Source of the DNA: Fratercula arctica
Lineage: Eukaryota; Chordata; Aves; Charadriiformes; Alcidae
Assembly (NCBI GenBank): GCA_947846985.1
Contig: CANTUZ010000008.1
Coordinates: forward strand, 41,868,817-41,932,816
DNA length: 64,000 bases
Reading direction: 5' to 3'
Every line of letters starts with the position of its first letter. The first letter of the stretch is position 1. Below the pieces are notes generated by a model. The model was not told the DNA's origin. It did no database searches and worked only from the letters and a program-made list of their open reading frames with translations. This document shows positions 48,006-60,620 of this stretch, piece after piece. A program made the position numbers and the translations under genes.

Positions 48006-48180
48006 TCATAGAATCACAGAATTGCCCAGGTTGGGAGGGACCTTTCAGATCATCGAGTCCAACCATCGACCTGACTCTGATAAACCCATCACTAACCCAT
48101 ATCTCTAAGCACTGTGTCTGCCCGGCTTTTAAACACCTCCAGGGATGGTGCCTCAACCACTGCCCTGGGCAGCCTGTTCT
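48006..48180 (-). mobile_element. CR1 LINE 3' fragment E (second subfamily)
   Basis: An antisense copy starting CATAGAATCACAGAATTGCC, then GACCTTTCAGATCATCGAGT and CTCCAGGGATGGTGCCTCAA, truncated after CCCTGGGCAGCCTGTTCT. It is nearly identical over its length to the 3' end of the 56.0 kb copy, which suggests a fairly young subfamily. Confidence 0.93.
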
Positions 48181-49529
48181 CAAACAGTAGCTAAATCTAG
48201 GGCACCCTGCATTGCATTTGAAGGTGCCCAAACTGGTTTAAAATGTTCTAGCTCACACACTAGAAGCTTAACTTAATATAAACTCTTACTGTATAATTCA
48301 TGCTACTTTATACTGCAGATATGTTCCCAGTAATTTAGAGCCAAATCCTTAATATAATCTGCAAACCTAGAGAGGCCTAAAGGCATCCAGGCACCTGAAA
48401 CCAAGAGGAAAATCCTCTAGATTTTCACTGACTCCACCAGCTTTGTCCCCTTTCTGAGAAGGGCAATTGCAGCACCAGCATCCAAAAGAGACTTGCTGTA
48501 TGTGGGCCCCCACTCTTCTCCAGTGCACTCCTTGCAGGCACGGCTGAGGTACCCAAGCCCTCGAGAAGGATGTCATGACAGATACAGCTCTTTCCAGTGC
48601 TGTGTTTTGATCAGATGAGACAGCTCCTTGCTCTGTGTGTTGATTACGATACAACCATCCCCAGGCAGCCAGGTGTCTAAAACATGCATTTACAAGGCAG
48701 TCTGGGGGCTATCAATTCCTTTCCGCTGGTCAGGAACAGAGAGAAGTGTAGCCTTACTTGTAGTAGTAGTTTATTCCAGTGGAAGTTAAAATGATCTATC
48801 TATATAAGGACTACAAAATTTATGGTTAAATTAACCAGATTTTTTTAACAAATACCTCCCCTGTAAAGGTGTTTCTGACCCTTCAAAATATACAGCTGTA
48901 TCAGAAGAGAAGAATGAGAATTCCCTCACCTAAATTCACCTCTAATAACTTCTGAACACATATTTGTACTTTGCTGGGACATAATACAAGTGTCTTTATA
49001 GACCAACATGAGCATCTGTCTGACCATCTTCTCCCTTACAGAAGGTCCACGACTGTCCTTGCTGTGCTTTGTAGAGTTGATCACTCTTGAAATGGTTCCG
49101 TTCAGAAATGCCTGTTCAATACCAGCTCGGCAATGTTCAGTTCCACATCTATTGCCCTTGCCCCGGGCCAGAATCAATTCAAACCCCACACCAGAGCGTA
49201 GCTCCCTATAGTCTGTTCCACACAATAGTGGGAAATCTGAAACAAGGTATGGAAAGAAAAGGAAAGCAGGCCGAGTAGCTGCCCTGGATTGAGGTAAAAC
49301 AGAGCCAATTTTATTTTCAGTAATTTTACTTTTCAGCTAAGCCTCTTCTAACTAACTGAACTCTCTGAAATTAAAGGCGTATTTGTCAGACACTGTTGGC
49401 TTCTAGCAGTGATAAGACCTGATTAATTTATACTAAGGAGTTGTACACAGAACGGCTCCTGTTTATACTTACTGCTATAACAGCCAAGGCCAGCTCACTT
49501 TATTATTTGCCCATTGGAGGGTTGGAAGC
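48181..49529. other. Intergenic
   Basis: Mixed-composition sequence. Several 60-100 codon open frames occur on both strands and overlap each other; none has a recognisable domain. Confidence 0.65.
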
Positions 49530-49640
49530 AGAAAAGCGTGGAGGGGTCGCAGAGTGGACAGAACGGGTGACCCCAAACTGACCAAGAGGGTATTCCATCC
49601 CATCTGCATCCTGCTGGTTCCCAATCCAGGAATCGAACGC
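49530..49640 (+). mobile_element. Possible avian ERV LTR fragment
   Basis: The sequence GTGACCCCAAACTGACC followed by AAGAGGGTATTCCATCCCAT resembles a segment found in avian ERVL-type LTRs upstream of their promoter. I see no matching TG...CA ends, TATA box or internal viral region, so this is at most a worn LTR piece. No viral coding sequence is present. Confidence 0.35.
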
Positions 49641-52600
49641 AGGTCGCCTAGGTTTTAGTGTCATTTGTTTTAGTGACCAGCCCAAGCCACAACAGTAGTC
49701 CATACGTATCCCTTCTAATGTTTCCATCACAGATGTGCAATTTTCACTTTCTACGCTTTTTTTTTTTAAAGTTTTTTAAAACAGAAGGAAACATTACAGT
49801 TTTCACAAACTAGGGACTACAGATCAGAATTTTTGAAAGTATGACAAGTGACTACATTTGTAATTCCCACTCTTGCAGAAGATAAGATCACTTGCTTAAA
49901 CAAAACACACCACCACACCTTTGCGGACAAAAAATCATCTTTACGCATTGGGTTCTGAGTGAGCTGGAGTTGTTGCAGGAGTACATATCTGTCAACACCC
50001 AAATTCCTCCTCTCTCTCTCTGTCTCTGCTCAGGAGGGAGCATACATATATGGCACAACGCAAAGCGTATGTCTGTCTTCAGCTGTCCTAGCAGACTTCA
50101 AGACTTCACATGGTCCCATTAGCTGGAACATTTCTAAACCTGGACACTCTCCTCGCCAAGGCTTCACCCCCCTTAGCCCATGCCAAGTGATTTCACAGGG
50201 AGACAGCAATTACTCAGACTGGCATGTGGTCAGGTCATGTGTCAAAGACATTTATCTCACTTACAAGCAGAAGATTCCCCAATGAATAATTCAGAAAAAA
50301 AAAATAATCACCTTTGTGGTCCATTTTTCCAACCCAAGGCTCTGTCAACAAGCACCCACTGAATGTAGTGAGACATGTTGACTACAGAATTAACAATTTA
50401 AAAGTCATTGCGTATACCATGCACGTAGACATCAGCCAGTGAGTTTTACTTACTGCTAAAGGCAAAAAGCAATCTGTTAGCGCAACCCTCAGTGAAATCA
50501 GATGAGGTTTCCTACCAACTTAGGATGGAGCTGGACCGGATCTAAGAAAACTGAACCCATGATGTCTATCGTTCGCAAGCTGTCGTCATCAGAAGTTAAG
50601 TCACCAGCTTTTTGGAAGCTACGTTCTTTTCAACAGCCACAGGGCACATATTGATTTACACAAAGCTCATTAAAATAGTAATAGCTACAATATGATATTG
50701 CCTAGCAAATCTAAGGCTAAGGAAGGTAAAATTGATGTCAGCGATGCTTTCTTCATCCCTCCATTTTTTTAAATGAGATTTGCCATGCTTCATAAACACA
50801 TGGCTAAGACTATTTTCTCATAATTTGTGCATGAATCTATTATATATTAAGACAGTGCAGAGGACCTATTTGTTGCATTTGTATAATATCCCATGGGTTA
50901 CCCTGCTTTGTGCAAATGAAACAGCTGAAGTTTTGGTAATTAGATTACACAGGAAAAAGATAATTTGTCTTAGACAGCAACTCTGATGAAAAAAGTGTAA
51001 AAACGTAGCTTTCCCCCCCATCTTTTTTCATGCTAAGAATGGCCAGCAAGATCGGTGTAATCATGATGTCTAGCCCAAATGCTCTTATATCTGAAGGAGC
51101 ACAGGTAGGACCAAAAAAAGTGCATTTTTTTCTAACAACTACATCATCTCGTCTTATTCAAAAATATTATCATTCCTCCCAATTGCTCCTAAAGAACAGC
51201 AGTTTCAAACACAGGAGGAATGCAGGAATAACCCCTAAACTTTGGACACTAAATTATGTTACAGGCGAAATAGCCCTATAGATTTTGTCTTTATGGCAAG
51301 TGGCCTAACACTTGGTTGTCTATAGAACTCTAAGCTGGTTAATTGGACGTTTTCAGATTTGACATCTCACTTGCCTCCGTTTCCAGAATCCACCAGACAT
51401 GAGAGTCCCTGTATGAAGCGAGCCTCACAGCACGATGGCACCTGAACACAACAAAACGGGTGGCATCTTGAGCTGCAGCCCTGCCGCTGCTCTCATTGCC
51501 CAACTCTAGAATGTAGGCGAATGTCCTCTAGCCGACTTCAGCCTTTCTCCGATACCCAAGCATGGTCCAGATACGAAAAATATTGTGACCATTAAAGCAC
51601 TTTGCCTGTTTCATCATCACACAGAACCCAATGTCTTAAAATTAACATTTGGTTAACACTACCATTAGTGTAAATTGATATTAACAAGTAACAATGGTTC
51701 TTAACATTGAGAAAACATTGATGAAATCGGTCCCTGTATCTGCGTACGACAGCAGTACCAATACACACAGACCAAAAGCTTAATTCTGAAAATCCGGTCT
51801 GAACTGTCACTGAAAGCTGGAAACCAGCTCTGATCTGGGTTTCACAGATGGACTTTGTAAAGTTGGCCAAAGACTCCATGTCTGAACGTTTCTTCTTGCA
51901 CATGTGTGTAAATCTAGACCTCAGCTTTGCAGCTTAGTCCACCTTGGAGTTATCAAGCAAGATGACATTTCATTGCAAATGCCAAGAGTCGCCGGTTGTT
52001 AGGATGCAGCTTAGTTCACCATAGTTAACCAAACCGTCTCAATTCATCATGCACCCACTGTACCATAATTTGTTAATTAGAGAGACTCATCTTCTACTAC
52101 AGTATTTTTTAACAGCCTTCCTCCTAGGCACATATTCCATTATGTTTCTGTCGCTGTGCTGTATCAACTTTATGTTTCCACTGGTCATAGCTAATTAGAA
52201 CTGAGTGAGCTACTCTACTGTGGATCTAAAATGTTGCTGTTATAAGCAGCTCATACCCACCTCCTGCCTATCTCCCCAGCATGAGAGGGTGAGAGGAACC
52301 TCCCGAAGAAGCGGGACCCTCCATGGCAGCCTCCCTGCTCTCCCAGTCACAGCCACCGCTTTCTGCAGCCCCCTTAAAACTGCCCAGGAGGAAAGACGAA
52401 GCGAAACTCGGACCAGGCTCCGCGGTTTCAACACCAAAGCTTGTCCCCAGCTGCTGTGAAGCCCAGCCCACATCCAGTGGATCAGACGTGAGAAAGCAAG
52501 AGAGCAGAGGGTCTCCACAACTGAACACTTACAGAAGGGACTATTTGACTTGGTCACCATTAAACTATGCGCCATTATCAATGCTGAAAGCCTGTACGAG

Positions 52601-53161
52601 GAGCATTGACTTTGCCCATAAGAGTTCCCTGCTTTTTCTGTAATTATGTCAGTGAAAATGAGGGCCCTTAATGAGGATATCTATAATCTTTGTCTGAACC
52701 ATCCTCTTTACTCTTTAGCCATTATTGTATAAAAATCTTTACTTCTGCACAGGGAATTTATATTCCAACTGTGCCAGTTCCTCTAACAGCATATTGGCTG
52801 TTCCTTTATTAGAGGGAAAATTCAAGATCTGTTAAAAGATCCCATGGGGGTGAACGGTTGTTGGATTCGGTCCTTGTGGAAACTTCTGCCAAAGTAGAGT
52901 AAATTTCCACAGACCGAGCATTATTGAGGCAACCCATTAATAGCAAAAAAAAAAAAAATATCAAACATTTGCAATCTTCTTCCCTTCTCATCTTCTCAGG
53001 TGTTATCACATCAGCTTGCGTCCTGTGGCAGTGATAAACCATGGCCACTGAGGACACGGGTGTGTTATCCACAACTAAAGGAGAGACAGTGAACCTGTAA
53101 CAAAATGCCCCTTTCCTCCAAAGCAGATGAGCAGTGCACATAGGAAAGATGTAGATAGAAG
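49641..53161. other. Intergenic
   Basis: Mostly unique AT-rich sequence. A GC-richer block at 52.24-52.58 kb carries overlapping open frames on both strands (up to 113 codons), as GC-rich DNA does by chance. No gene is supported. Confidence 0.65.
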
Positions 53162-53200
53162 AGAATCATAGAATAGCTTGGGTTGGAAGGGACTTTTCAT
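53162..53200 (-). mobile_element. CR1 LINE 3' terminus, very short (fragment H)
   Basis: AGAATCATAGAATAGCTTGG followed by GTTGGAAGGGACTTTTCATG: only the last ~40 bases of a CR1, antisense. Confidence 0.8.
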
Positions 53201-55380
53201 GATGATTAAATTGCGCATTAAGGCACACGGTACCCCCTCCTCCCCATGGCACTTCATCCTCTAGAGAAAAGAGAGCATCACTGGCAGAGCCAGGATCCCT
53301 GCCAGGCAGAGACACTTTGGTTTCTCACCTGTCCCAGGGAGCTCTCAGGGTGATTACCACACTATTTTACTAGTGCCTTGCCAATACAGGTAGAGGGTCT
53401 TGAAATATTTTCCCTGAACAGCCCCCAGATCCTCATCCTCTGGATACCTTCTGCAGGCACAGACAGACCTCAAAATTCCTTTTCCTTACCTCAGCTTTCA
53501 GTGCACTGGCTCGCATTATAAGTTCCTTTCAAATCATCTCCACGCATCACAAATTGTCCCTCTATTTCACAGGAAAAATATTTTGTAATGTTTAGAAAAA
53601 GCAAGGCACTTTTGAATTATCAGATATTTGGGTCTTAAGTGGGAGGCCATTTTGTAGCTCACGCCTTGAATTAGGTGTGGTATTTCCCCAAGGATGCTGT
53701 GCTACCCAGTTTCTTTCCCAACCAGCAACTTTACAAATTGACAAACTATAAGAAGGGCTTCTGCTACAGAATGAAGAATCAATAGCTGTCTACTTGGATA
53801 GCCTCAAAAAGTGCTTAACTTTTAATTGAACACTGGAAAAGAAATGGCAAAGCACAAGAGCTCAAAACAGCATGAAGCCTGCATAATTATCTTTCTCCTT
53901 GCAGTTCCTTATGCAGACTGGAGACTAATTAAACACACGTGCAAGCTAGAAAATTATTTGCAAAGGTATATCTTTTGTCAGTTTGCAAGGGGACCTAACC
54001 AGAAGGAAGTACCAGCAAGGATCAGGAGCCATTGCCAGCTGTCTTGCACTGTCGTTTTCACTAGTACCTTGGCTTCTAATTTCACCACCTAGTGCAAAGA
54101 CAAATTAAATTCTGCATCTGCTTTGCAATGAGACAAACAAAGTTCAGGACAATAGTGAACTCAGGCCCCAGGCTTCAAGACTAATATAAACACATATACA
54201 GGGGTTTTAAAGTATTTTAGTGCTGTCTTTATGCACTCTACAAATATATTTTTCATTCTAAAGCTACCTATGCTAACATGACCCATTCATGACATCAAAG
54301 CAAATAAAAATAAGCTTTTTTTCCCCTTCCTTCTGTTGCAGAAGGGCAAAAACCAAGTAAAGCTTTCAATCTTAAAATCCATTATTTAGTATTTATTGTG
54401 CCAACAAAAAGGCCTAAAACATCCATTAGAAAACCATATTTAGTAAGGTATTTCTCCAAGACAAAATCACTACCTACCACTCCTCCCTTCTTTCCAGAAG
54501 AGAAAAAACATCTCAGGCTGCTCACCAGGGCCTTAAATCATGTCTCTTCTCATGTCCAAAGTGAAAGCACCTGCTCAGGCTGGCGCTCAGCTGGCAGGAT
54601 TGAATTAGAGCCCAGCAACCGTTGCCCTGATAGGAGGCAATATTATTAACTTTAATTCATTCACATCAGCATTGATCAGAAGCAGTTACTGAGTATCAGG
54701 AAGACATCGGGATGTCAGTACATGGTGTTCAAGGCCAGTGTAATTACCACAGAAACGAAGGATGCTGTGATCAGTCCAAACAATTGTGTGTAATTATAAT
54801 GGGGAATTCTCCTCTTCTGTCGTTTTCATCCCACATGCACCATCTGAAGCCTCATGTTGTTCAAAGGCTTGTGAGTTTTCTGAGTCTGGACTCGAAAAAA
54901 AAAAGCGTCAGCTGCTTTAAAAACTGTAGCTAGGCAGTACATTTTTAAGGTGATGATGAGAGTCTTCAAATGATGTTTCCCACCAGCGAACCACTGTAGG
55001 GCAAGAGAAAGGAGACTACGCTGCTCATGAATGGCGCTGCTCCAGGCTTTCAAACCCCTGCGCAAATTAAAATGAAATTTTAAGTATGTTACGGCAGAAT
55101 AGCTCAATGCCACTTTCAGATCCCAAGAGGGCTGGTGGAATAAGACTGCAAGACTTTGGATGTGTCAGTCTCTCCAATAAAGCGTTGATTTTAGATACCC
55201 AAAGGCCTGAAATCCCAGGTGCAGAGGGATGCCTTCCTGAAAACGTTTGCTGCGAGAGGGGCTGTGGTAGAAGTTGGGAGGGGAGAAATCTTCCAAGATG
55301 AATGATGCTTTCTCATCTTTACCAGCTATTGCACTCCATCATCATTTTAAAACCTCCCATGTAAATAAATGCACCGCTTT
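53201..55380. other. Intergenic
   Basis: Unique sequence without a supported gene. The AT-rich part at 54.64-54.96 kb contains several TAATTA-type homeodomain cores and could be regulatory. Confidence 0.6.
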
Positions 55381-56006
55381 ATCCTGTCTCTGGTTCTCCT
55401 CCGTTTCTCCGGCTCCTCTCCTCCAGCCAGATGTCCCCTTTCTCCCTCCGTGCCTGGGGAAGCACAGGGAGGGTGGGGGGGGACGCAGTGTTGGCAGATG
55501 ACTGGTCTGTTTTGCTCTTGCTCAAGTGCCCTTTCATCAGCATCAGAGCCCCACACCCCAGCGGGAACTTTCTGTCCCCAAACCCCATCCGTCCTCTTTC
55601 CAAAATCCTGAAAGCAGGAGGGGACAGTGAGGACAAGAAGGCTGGTTGCTCACATGTGGCCTGGCTATGGCAAATACCACGCTCACGTTCAGCTTGGTGA
55701 GCACCAGCTGGCCACGCGTGGGCTGCCTGGGGCCACTTCGTGCTATAAAATATCCCGCAGCTGTCAGAGGGTGACACTTCTCATTTCAGCGTGGTGAAAC
55801 ATCAGCTGTGGAGGAGCTTTGCGGGGCCTGTTGGTGCTCGTGTCCGCAGGCAGAGTCGGCCCTGCACTGCCCTGCTGCGCTCCCCTTACAGCTCAGCACC
55901 TACAGCTTGTGCAGGACGCGCGGCTCCTGCCAGGCCCCATCGCGCGGCCAATGCTGCCACCCTAATGCAAAGCAAAGAATATATCTGCAAAAGCAAAGAA
56001 TTAACA
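55381..56006. other. GC-rich intergenic block next to CR1
   Basis: GC-rich stretch with G runs near 55469. An isolated TATAAAA at 55744-55750 sits between GC-rich flanks in a promoter-like arrangement, but no transcript can be inferred. The open frame that enters the neighbouring CR1 begins here without homology. Confidence 0.5.
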
Positions 56007-56739
56007 GCTCCATGCAGTGCTATGGGCTTGGGGCAGAGTGGCTGGAGAGCTGCCTGGCGGAAAAGGACCTGGGGGTGTTGGTCGACAGCCGGCTGAATGT
56101 GAGCCAGCAGTGTGCCCAGGTGGCCAAGAAGGCCAACAGCATCCTGGCCTGTGTCAGGAACAGTGTGGCCAGCAGGACTGGGGCAGTGACGGTCCCCCTG
56201 TACTGGGCACTGGTGAGGCCCCACCTCGAGGGCTGTGTCCAGTTTTGGGCCCCTCACCACAAGACAGACACTGAGGTGCTGGAGCGTGTCCAGAGAAGGG
56301 CAGCGGAGCTGGTGAGGGGTCTGGAGCACGAGTCTTGTGAGGAGCGGCTGAGGGAGCTGGGGGTGTTCAGCCTGGAGAAAAGGGGGCTGAGGGGAGACCT
56401 TCTCGCTCCCTACAGCTCCCTGAAAGAAGGGGGTGGCCAGGGGGGGTCGGGCTCTTCTCCCAAGGAACACGCGATGGGACAAGAGGAAACGGCCTCAAGT
56501 TGCACCAGGGGAGGGTTAGACTGGATATTAGGAACAATTTCTACACTGAAAGGGTTGTCAAGCCTTGGGACAGGCTGCCCAGGGCAGGGGTTGAGGCACC
56601 ATCCCTGGAGGTGTTTAAAAGCCGGGCAGACACAGTGCTTAGAGATATGGGTTAGTGATGGGTTTGTCAGAGTCAGGTCGATGGTTGGACTCGATGATCT
56701 GAAAGGTCCCTTCCGACCTGGGCAATTCTGTGATTCTAA
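56007..56739 (+). mobile_element. CR1 LINE 3' fragment G with reverse-transcriptase C-terminus
   Basis: About 730 bases, the longest sense copy. The first about 420 bases keep the CR1 ORF2 C-terminus open, with [20 protein letters not shown], then [40 protein letters not shown] and [20 protein letters not shown]. This is the region after the polymerase fingers and palm. The 3' tail follows, ending TTCCGACCTGGGCAATTCTG and TGATTCT. It is 5'-truncated and lacks the endonuclease and catalytic YADD region, so it is inactive. Same subfamily as the copies at 14.8 and 48.0 kb. The frame is open for 353 codons overall, but both ends are non-CR1 or out-of-frame sequence. Confidence 0.95.
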
Positions 56740-57294
56740 TACGTCTGCACCAGGCAGAGAGCCCCTGTCCCCATCCCTGCACCCCCGCCACGCAGCCTGG
56801 TGTGTACGGACAGGGCCCATCAAGGAACCAAGCTGGGGGCACAGAGCTGAGGGCTGGTTTATCTGCTGATTTGCAGAGTTTCAAGAATGGGCGCAATTAG
56901 CCTCCTGCAAAGTGTGGGAGTTCATGGGAAAGCCATCCCAGGCTGGTAAAACGATGCCCAGCACTGGAGGAGCGTCCCTCGCTGATGGAGAGGGGGCAGA
57001 AGGGGCCACTTGCCCTCCTCAGAGCCTGCGCAGTCAAACGAAGAAATAATAATTCTCTTTCTCACAGCCATATGATGTGAAAAATCGTTAAAAAGAAACC
57101 TTACGAGAGTATCTGGCAGAGCATTAAACTGATGGAAAAAGACTTAGCGCTGTCATTTTTATCCATCTTAAGACATTAGGTAATGTGAATATTTTAAAAA
57201 AGCATAGAAATGTGCAGAACAGCTAAAACAAATGCTCTTGCCTACCAGCTTAATATTTTCTCTACGTGAATATTTCACTAATTTCTGCTCCAGT
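56740..57294. other. Intergenic
   Basis: Unique sequence that becomes AT-rich from about 57.04 kb; nothing recognised. Confidence 0.6.
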
Positions 57295-57432
57295 GAGACT
57301 TTCCCCCCGGGAGCGGGCGGGGAGGCCGCGCGGGGGGCGGCTGCCGCCAGGGGAATGGCAATGCTGCCATCTGCTGTCCGAGCTCGGCATCGCCCGCTCC
57401 GCCCGCCCGCGGCTGCCCCGGGGCCAGCGTCG
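57295..57432. promoter_or_regulatory. Short CpG-rich patch
   Basis: About 140 bases dense in CpG with C/G runs, bounded on both sides by AT-rich DNA. It could be a small CpG-island promoter or an enhancer core. No splice donor, ORF or TATA box ties it to a gene. Confidence 0.35.
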
Positions 57433-60400
57433 TTAAATAACAAGTCCAGCTGAGGGCAAACACACAGACCGATAAACTGGGGGAATGTAACTAATGCCAT
57501 GATGCTACAGCCCCAGAGAACGATCTGAAGGGCAAATACTTATAGAAGGCTGAATTGGAGTGATTTCATTTTTGTTACGGGCTGAGGTACCTTCAAAATA
57601 TACATACTCGGTGCAGGTAAACATTTGTTCTCTTTAGGAAACCCACAGGACTTTTACGCGTTAATTCTCTCCGCCTTCTAGATTTATTTTCTCTATTAAT
57701 TTGTCCAATTAGTACTAAAATCTTTTTTTTCATCACAGTGCAGATAGGAAACATGCTTTATTTCCTGCAGCAAGAAAGAATAAACTGCCCAAAAAAGCGC
57801 CTTAAAGATTACAAATGAAGCTTATAACAGTGTTTGTGCCTCTGCTGCAGCGTTTGGATGCTGCGTCTCTAATAACACTTAAGTGACATTCGGGAGCCCC
57901 TTGTTGTGTACATTATAGGAACTGTCAATGCGGGGAGGGATAAATCTTGAAGCTGCAAACCAAATGCAATACTGAGAGACGCCGGCAATTAATAGGAACA
58001 GAAAAATTGTGTATGGCTGTGCATACATTAGGGAGGATAAGCAGAATCCACCGTTTCCGCACACCACAAAGCCGGCAAAGTGGCTCTCAGTTGTGCGTCA
58101 AAATGTTGCAAAAGTTTCTTGTAGGACGAGCTATTCCTAATTGCATTTTAAAGAGTGCCCTTATCAGAACATTCCCAATTATAAGCAATTAATTTATTTA
58201 TAACCTGTTACTACAGCCCTTCCCGCTGGCACCTCCTCGACACATTATGCACAGCAAGCAGCTATTGGTGCAAAGTACAGCAGCCTTCTGAAACGATCCT
58301 GCCCTTTCTGACGTATCTCATCAAAAGCCACTTGAAAATAACAGGAGCTTGGGGCTTGCCTCTCCCCTGGCGTCCTTATCACTATTCAGAGCTGGCATGC
58401 ACGAGGCCCAGCTGTGGTACATTGGCATGAAACTATGTAAGATCAACACCTGATGAGCATTTGAGCTACAATACAAGGTGTATTTAAGCAGGGGTGGTGG
58501 TTTTGGTGAGGCCCTTGGGAGGAAGACAAGAGGGCTGGTCAGAAGTTGTTTGACAAAAGACTCCATTGAGAGGAGGAACTCCTCAGACAGGTTGGTGGCG
58601 GTGCGGCTCTCTGGTATGCTGAAGAGCTTGAGCCAAGCCATGCTGTTGCTCAATTTGGGATCAGATCTTCTTCCTGCTTCCTTTGGTGTTGGCTAAACTG
58701 GAGGAGTAATGTTTCCCCCCCTGCTTCAATGATGTTGCACTCTCCTTGATCAGAAAGGGGGGAACCTCAAAAAGAGCCCCCTTTTTGCAAGATAAAAAAA
58801 TGGTATCTCACTGAGCTGTTCTCTGTCCTGGTATTTACACCGCAACACCATCTGCCTCTTGCAGCACGTTTGCTGCGGTATGTAGCACAAAGAGCTGTTT
58901 GCTTGGTGGATGGCTGTGGGAAGACCAGCCAGGTCACGGTGCTGCCTCTATCCCAGTTGTCTTTTTGTGATAGCTCAGATTTTTCTCCTTGTGGGGGGCT
59001 CCCATGTCCCTCCTGCACAAGAGTGCAGCGTCTCCTGTGAGGGTGCTCACTTGTCTAAGGGGAGCATTTGCAGACCCTCACAAGGGTGGAGGACTTTATG
59101 CTCTGGGCACTGAGCACAGAAGAGCTCCCAGGAGAGCGGCAGGAAGGATGGCAGGAGCCAGAAGGTGGGGGCTGGCAGCCTTTGGGATGCTGGTAGCCAC
59201 AGGCCACTCTGCCACCACTCAGCAATGGGGACTTGAGCTAATACTTCATTATCTTGGCTGAAGGCCCCTGGGGAAAGAAGGGATTTGGACAGCCTCCTGG
59301 TAACTCCAGCCCTTTCCCTGCAGCACAGGAGGTCCCACCCGCAGCCCCTAAGCTAGGGGCGACTAGGGCCTGGGGGGAAAAGCTGCTTTGAGGGAGAGGT
59401 AGTCCTTTCCAGCAAATGAAACCCCAGCTGTCTCTAAACGGAAGGAGGAAGAAAGCATGGGGAGCAATGCTCTTCTGCCCTAATTCAGAGTATTCTGCCT
59501 TACCTGCGTGCCAGGGTGCTAAAACCAGCAGTGCCAAAACCAGTGGTGCATCAGCAGAGTGCAGACAACGTGGTGGTGCTGGACTGGGGCTGACTGCTCT
59601 AAGTCTGGGATCTCCATGCTGGTCCCTACAACCAGCACCTTCTAACTTTACTAACGTTTGGGGAAAGATAGGGGAAAGTATTTTGAAGCGATGATATAAT
59701 CCCACTCTCTTTTTTTCAGTGTATGAGGTAATGAAGATTTTTAGTGCTTAAAGGTGCTGTGAGAAGCTGCAGGGCATGTGTGAATGCCAACGTTTTATGG
59801 AAGGGGTGGTTTTACTGCCAGCAGACTTAAAAAAAAAAAAAATCCCTGCAGTTTATATTAATAAGACTGGATGTTATTGCGTGTCAGGAGTTATTGTGAT
59901 TTATAAAGTGCTTCTTACTTGGTGTGTAATGAAAACACTTGGCGCTCAGGCCCAGTTAGTAACGGGAGATGATAGTAGCTTTATCTGCAATAGCCAACTT
60001 GACCTGGAACCTTCTATCACTTTTAATGATATTTTAGTGCTGCCTTTTGCTTTCACCTCAGCTTAGAGTAGCCTCAACTTTCCTAATGTGAATAAATAAT
60101 AGAATCCTTTTTATGAAAGAAGGAATTTAAGAAGAAAAGGGAGACAACTGTACTGCTTGGTATTAATGCCCCACACAGCCCTGCTCCATGAGGGCAGATC
60201 CCTGTTGTGCAACACTGCGGAGTTGGTCCTTTAATAACCGGCTCCACTTGCTGTTCCCAAGCCTCTCGTTCAGGACTATTATTCTTCTGTTGAGAATTTG
60301 ACATGCATTAAAGTTGCCAAAAATATAACAGGGGGAAAGGGGTGGAGATGGGTGTAAGTAGATGGATGGGTCCAGAGCTAAATAATTGTTCCCGAGTGTG

Positions 60401-60620
60401 CTGCTTTGAAAAACCACCCTGTATTTAGCACCGAAAGCGTATTACTGCAAAATAGCTGTGAGTGAGGGGGGGGGGGAAAGCAATTTCAGAAGGGGACTCC
60501 TTGGGACAGCACTGGATTATTCTTTGCCCCCAAAGTGTGTGCATAGATATATAAATTTTAAAAAGCAAGAGAGCTGACACACACAGGGCTACCTTTGCTA
60601 CTACCCTGTTCAGCTGTTCT
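57433..60620. other. Intergenic, includes candidate conserved block
   Basis: The part at 57.86-58.24 kb is unique and AT-rich with several ATTA/TTAATTTATTTAT cores, and it lacks repeats. From 58.3 to 59.7 kb there are overlapping short open frames on both strands with no recognisable product. Confidence 0.55.

Noticed and set aside
52240..52643. Overlapping 84-113 codon frames on both strands at 52.2-52.6 kb
   Set aside because: GC-richer block with open frames on both strands at once. An acceptor-like CTCCCCAG near 52280 exists, but no matching donor, start or homology.
55808..56869. 353-codon frame as a host gene
   Set aside because: Its recognisable middle is the CR1 ORF2 C-terminus. The start is anonymous GC-rich DNA and the end is CR1 3' tail read in another frame.
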